Shown: positions 60,101 through 64,000 of the stretch, one piece after another | How the letters are laid out: every line of letters starts with the position of its first letter | Position numbering within the stretch: position 1 is the first letter of the stretch | Source: Nematostella vectensis | Lineage: Eukaryota; Cnidaria; Anthozoa; Actiniaria; Edwardsiidae | Direction of reading: 5' to 3' | Length of the DNA: 64,000 nt | Assembly: GCF_932526225.1 (NCBI RefSeq) | Contig: NC_064042.1 | Location: 10,986,540 to 11,050,539 of the forward strand | Program-made: the position numbers and the translations under genes | The notes under the pieces: model-generated | Database searches by the model: none | Told to the model about the DNA's origin: nothing | What the model saw: only the letters and a program-made list of their open reading frames with translations

Positions 60101-63100
60101 CAATGATGGCGTCCTTGTCCTTGAGCTCCTTGTCCTTTGTCTCGACTTCACGTTCTTTCTGTTTCAGACTGCTCTGAGCTGCCAAGAGGTCTTCTTTCAT
60201 TTTCCTGATCGTTATGTTCAGATTATCAATCTCCGCCTTTAGGTTATCGCGATCCTTCCTTGCATTAGCGAGTTGGCCCTCAGTGATAGCTAGCTTATGA
60301 GACTTGTTGCTGAGCTCAGTTTCCAGATTGTTCCTCTGCGCCTTCAGTTCCTTGATCTCTTTCTCCAGCGCGTCAATACGATCTTTTAGAGAGTTAAATT
60401 TGCGCTCCATGTCTCTCTTTTCCTCGCGGGCCGCATCGGCCGCAACATTCGCCGCGACAAGATCGCGCTTGGCTTCGTCTGCAGCCTTCTGATACTTTTT
60501 GATTTTCTCATTGATATCAGCAATGACCTTATCTTTTTTGGCCACGACGCTGTTCAGCGCTTGGTTTGCTTTTTCCTGCTGCGAAAGTTTAACCTCAAGG
60601 GTAGCGATCTTCTCCTTGGCCTGGACCAGTTTGTTGCTTGCATCTTTGAGCTGGTCCTTCAGTTGCGCGTTTTGCTTGCGTAGCGTGTCGATCTGGTTCT
60701 CCAGTTTGCCGATCTTGCCTTGCATTGCGTACAAGTCATCTTCAGCCTGGACCTTGTCACTGTTTGCGGCAACGATGTCGTTTTCAAGCTCATTTGCTTT
60801 ACTCTCAGCAACAAGTAAGTTCCTGGCGATATCATCCTTCTCTCCCTCAAGCCTTTGTACTTCCTTGGCAAGATCGTCAGCCTTCTCCATTGCTGCTTCA
60901 AGATCTGCCTTCAGCTGATCAATCTCCTTCTGCTTCATGCCATCACGATCCTCTATGACCTTGTACTTGGTCCTTAAGTTGGCCAACTCCTTTTCCAGTT
61001 GCGCTACCTTGTCTTTCTCGATATCCAGAAGACTTTCTTTTTCATTTGCCATTGAAGCGAAGTCTTCGTAGCTACTCTGTACGTTGCTAACTTGGTCTTG
61101 CACCACCATGCACTCGCTCTGAAGGACCTCGTTTTTCTTAATGTGCTGTTCCACCTCCACAGTCAAGCGATTCACCTCGTCATCTTTGCTTCCCAGCTGA
61201 ATCATGAGTTTCCTCTTCTCGTCTTCGCTTGATTGCAGAAGCGACTTCGTGTTCATTAAATCCGACCTGAGCTCGTCGATCTCATTGTTCAAGTCATCAA
61301 TCTCTTTCTTCAAAGAGTCAATTGTTGTATCCTTCTCCACAGACTCTCTCTGGGTTGCTGCAGCCTGGCGCTCTGCTTCGCTAAGCTTGTTCTTCAGCCG
61401 AGTGATCTCATCTTGGAGGTTATCAACTACCTGGTTGTGATTCTTGGCATCTTCTTCCAGCGCACTGGCACGGTTGAGGGCGTCCTGGAGCTCAGATTCC
61501 AAGCGCTTTATCTTGGGTGTCTGGCTTAGAACCTGCTGTTCCAGATCTCGCTTCTCTTTATCTGCCGCGTCAAATGCAGACTCGAGCTCGGAAATCCTCT
61601 TCTCTTTCTCCTGTATCTCGTTCTTAAGACGGTTTAACTCGTCTTCAGTTTGCTGCAGCTCATCTTCAGCATCTGCGGCGCGTTTGTTCGCTTCTAGAAG
61701 GTCATCATGCATCTCCTTGGCTTGATCTTCAAGGATGTCGTTCTTTGTGTTCACTTCGCGGACGTCGTTGTCCAGTGCGTTGATCTTGTCCTCAAGCTGT
61801 GCAATGGTGTTCTTCAGGTCATCTATGGTCTTCTGCTTCCTCACGTTGTCATTCTTGAACTTCTCAGCGTTGCGTTGGGCCTCAGAGAGTTGAGCCTGAA
61901 GACCGACGATTTCCTTTCGCAGCTGATTCACTCGGTCTTTCTCGGCGTCGAGATCGGCCTTCAGTTGCATCTTAGCCTTCTGCGCTGCAGCCAGCTGCGC
62001 TTCAAGGTTCGTGTTCTTGCTCCTCAGCCCGTCCACCTCCCTCTCGAGGTCGTCACGCGCATTTTCACTTTTCTCCAACGCAATCTTCAGATCCGATATC
62101 CTCTTCTCAAGCGGCGCTACACTGGTTTTTAGCTCATCTCTCTCCTTAGCCGTGATCTCATACAGCGATTCCAAATCGTTGATCTTTGCGTGTGTTCCTC
62201 CGACCTTGGACATCAGTCCGTCTACCTCGGTCACTGAAGACTCGTATGTAGCCTGCAGTTGGACGTTTACCGTGCTCATCTTCTCGACCTCGGATTCCAG
62301 CACGTGTATCCTGGTTCTGTAGTTCGTCACCTCCGTCTCCAGTTCCTTGATCCTGTTGTTGGACTTGCCCAGCATATTCTCGGCAGCAGCCAGCTTCCTC
62401 GTGTTTGTTGAGAGATCGCGGTGCAGGTCGTCATTTTCATGGTGTAAGCTCTCAATGGCAGCCTCAAGCTCAGCAAGCTAAATGATAAAAAAATGCATTT
62501 GGTTATGAGAGAGTTATCTAGTTAGTTTGATCCGTAACTCCGTAACTGACCTCAAATGAACTCTTTAGTAAGCTTTGTATGATCTCTGTTGGAGCGTTGT
62601 ATAACATGAGAAATAGATTTCATCATTATAGACACATGCATTGAGATTCCTTTTGTATGTCGCTCAGCCACTCACTTCCCAGGCTCGCTATGTTTGTTCT
62701 TCTTTAATAGATGCCAAAATAAAATTACCCAAACTTTGGAAAGTCCAAACCTACCAAACCCTGAAATTTAAGGGGAGACAAGGAAAAAAATGGCTCTTTG
62801 TAACGCTTTCTCCCATAAGACCTCCACAATACCTTCATTTCTGAGTTGCGCAGATCCTTCTCCAAGTTCATACGTTGGCGCGACTCCACTTCCGCCTTCA
62901 TCTGAGCCTGCGAGTAGTCTTGCTTGAGAGCCTCCACTTGGTCCTCCAGGTCCGAGTTCTTCCGCTCGTAGTTGCGCACCTGCTTGTCTTTGCTGCCGAC
63001 CTCTTCCCTTAGCCTGTCTGCCGCCTTCTTCTGCTCTAGTGCATCGCGTCGCACCTCGTTCATGCTGTCTTTGCTCCGCTTTAGCTCATCTCTCAGTCGC

Positions 63101-64000
63101 TCCAGCTGCCTCTTTAGGTCGTCCCTCTGTTTCTGGGAATTCTGAAGTTGGGCCTCGCACTTTTTGACCTTTGGGTAGAAAATACATGACTAGGATTAGG
63201 CTTTATTTTGAAGGTAAGGATATATTTTAACGTGTCTTTTTTAAAACTCGAAGCTTCATTGAGAATGATGAGAGCGGATTGAAGCATGAGTTTCTTTTAA
63301 ACTTCTAGCTTTCTCTCCAATTGCATAGCAAGTGGCCAACACACTAAGGTCTTACCAAATATGTAACTGCTACCCGTTTACATCCAAGTTCTAGATCTTC
63401 AAAGCGAATTGAAAACCATTGGAAGCTTACTAACGAAACGTGTTTTGAATCTCGTTTCACCGAGGGCCAGGCGTTTAGCCATGATTTGCTGCAATAATAA
63501 ATCACCCACAATTGGGTGGTCAAGGCGGGGTACGCGCGCACCCTAAGCACACCTGGGCGATTGTCACCTCGCATCAGTCAATGGTAAACGACCAAACTGA
63601 AATTGCGAGAGACTCACCTTAAGGTCACAGTCTTTCTTAGACGCGTCAAGGTCGCGCTGTGACTTGTCGAAGTCGCTCTGCAAGCGAGCAAGCTTTGCCT
63701 GTAGCGCGGCGATCTCGTCTTGCAGCCCTTCCTTCTCGTCCATGTGAGACTTGAGCGTTGTCTCGTACTCGGAGAGCTCCTGTCGCACGAGGTATAGCTC
63801 GTCGTCCTCCGGTCCAGCCTCAACCACTGCGGTAGACTCCACGCTGATCATAGTTTCCTGACGCAAGGTCTCAATCTCCTTCTGCAGCGCCATCTTCTCG
63901 CTTTTCAGCGTCGAGATGATGTTGTTCTTGGAGTTGAGCTCGCGAAGAAGGGACTCGTTCTCGGTCTCCTTTTCCAGGAGGCGTCGCCTGACCATGTTGA
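51136..64000 (-). CDS. Giant coiled-coil protein, 5' end outside window
   Basis: Eleven exons on the minus strand give 2,727 residues up to the stop at 51138-51136: 64000-63618 (partial), 63168-62833, 62477-57189, 56397-56173, 55740-55426, 55102-54605, 54391-54131, 53844-53519, 52337-52178, 51755-51619, 51391-51136. All joins keep the frame. Nearly the whole chain is heptad-patterned, rich in Lys, Glu, Gln, Asp and Asn and lacking proline, as in long structural coiled coils (myosin rods, golgins, rootletin-like or filament proteins). No motor, membrane segment, GRIP domain or other diagnostic domain is visible, so I give no family name. Short non-heptad hinges recur through the rod. The last about 120 residues are a non-coiled tail rich in Ser/Thr, then acidic (FSDEDESSEEEEI), ending basic. 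A cytoskeletal role is inference. Confidence 0.93.
51960..52172 (-). repeat. Minisatellite next to a coiled-coil gene splice donor
   Basis: Units of about 15-24 bp, read on the minus strand as catgactctgcaacacaaca, start 6 bp after the donor at 52177-52176. Nine or ten copies with length variation. Confidence 0.9.
52338..53518 (-). other. Longest intron of the coiled-coil gene
   Basis: No nested gene is supported. An 80-codon + strand frame at 53115-53357 has no recognised motif. The other introns over 300 bp (53845-54130 is just under; 55103-55425, 55741-56172, 56398-57188, 62478-62832, 63169-63617) also show nothing. Confidence 0.5.
57189..62477 (-). other. 5.3-kb exon of the coiled-coil gene with hinge super-repeat
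   Basis: This exon encodes 1,763 residues without interruption. Hinge-like breaks begin near 62264 (TVNVQLQATYESSVTEV), 61109 (MVVQDQVSNVQSSYED), 59927 (IGKEQQERERASATHD), 58655 (SMVSESMVESSGDD) and 57494 (IIVQQNVSEVHSAPPES). Using the aligned Val/Ile as anchor, spacings are 387, 392, 426 and 387 residues. Exons on either side are all under 500 bp. Confidence 0.9.

Noticed and set aside
51136-64000. Myosin heavy chain or paramyosin identity for the coiled-coil gene
   Set aside because: There is no motor domain in view, and the hinges and acidic tail do not match a myosin rod; the 5' end is missing, so no name is given.

Overview
The window reads as animal nuclear DNA, most probably from a cnidarian such as a sea anemone (Nematostella-like). 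Reasons: many short exons with GT-AG introns, A+T-rich introns, a rhodopsin-family receptor, LRR/EF-hand paralogues, a non-LTR retrotransposon copy and many small inverted-repeat transposons. The species assignment is inference; no search was run.

Layout. (1) About 543-36800, + strand: almost the whole gene for the catalytic subunit of DNA polymerase epsilon (POLE). I traced 62 coding exons that keep one open frame from the first visible exon to the stop, giving 2,255 residues; only the extreme N-terminus is missing. Two minus-strand genes lie inside its introns: a small membrane-anchored protein of unknown family (17717-18661) and a rhodopsin-like GPCR (23609-24538). (2) 37354-39179 and 44528-46021, both minus: two paralogous proteins with 28-residue leucine-rich repeats followed by a pair of EF-hands (LRRC74-like). 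The first has one intron, the second none. Between them lies a short, internally inverted (twin-primed) LINE copy with 9-bp target-site duplications. (3) 46.0-51.1 kb: intergenic DNA with several non-autonomous DNA transposons. (4) 51136 to the right edge, minus: a giant coiled-coil protein, at least 2,727 residues, with one 5.3-kb exon and an acidic serine-rich tail; its 5' end is outside the window.

How things relate. POLE and the first LRR/EF-hand gene converge: their poly(A) signals are about 80 bp apart and cross over, so the 3' ends should overlap. The two LRR/EF-hand genes and the coiled-coil gene share an orientation, but nothing in the sequence links their functions to DNA replication.

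Most unusual observations. Six POLE introns begin with tandem repeats built on the intron start; in five of them the copied unit includes the end of the preceding exon. In one case this has grown into a minisatellite of about 1 kb carrying dozens of donor-like sites. The giant coiled coil is interrupted by a recurring hinge-like motif at spacings of 258, 387, 392, 426, 387 and 367 residues. There is also an 86-nt near-perfect palindrome, and a roughly 150-bp satellite whose core palindrome contains paired CRE sites. I saw no defence system, operon or other clearly novel multi-gene system.
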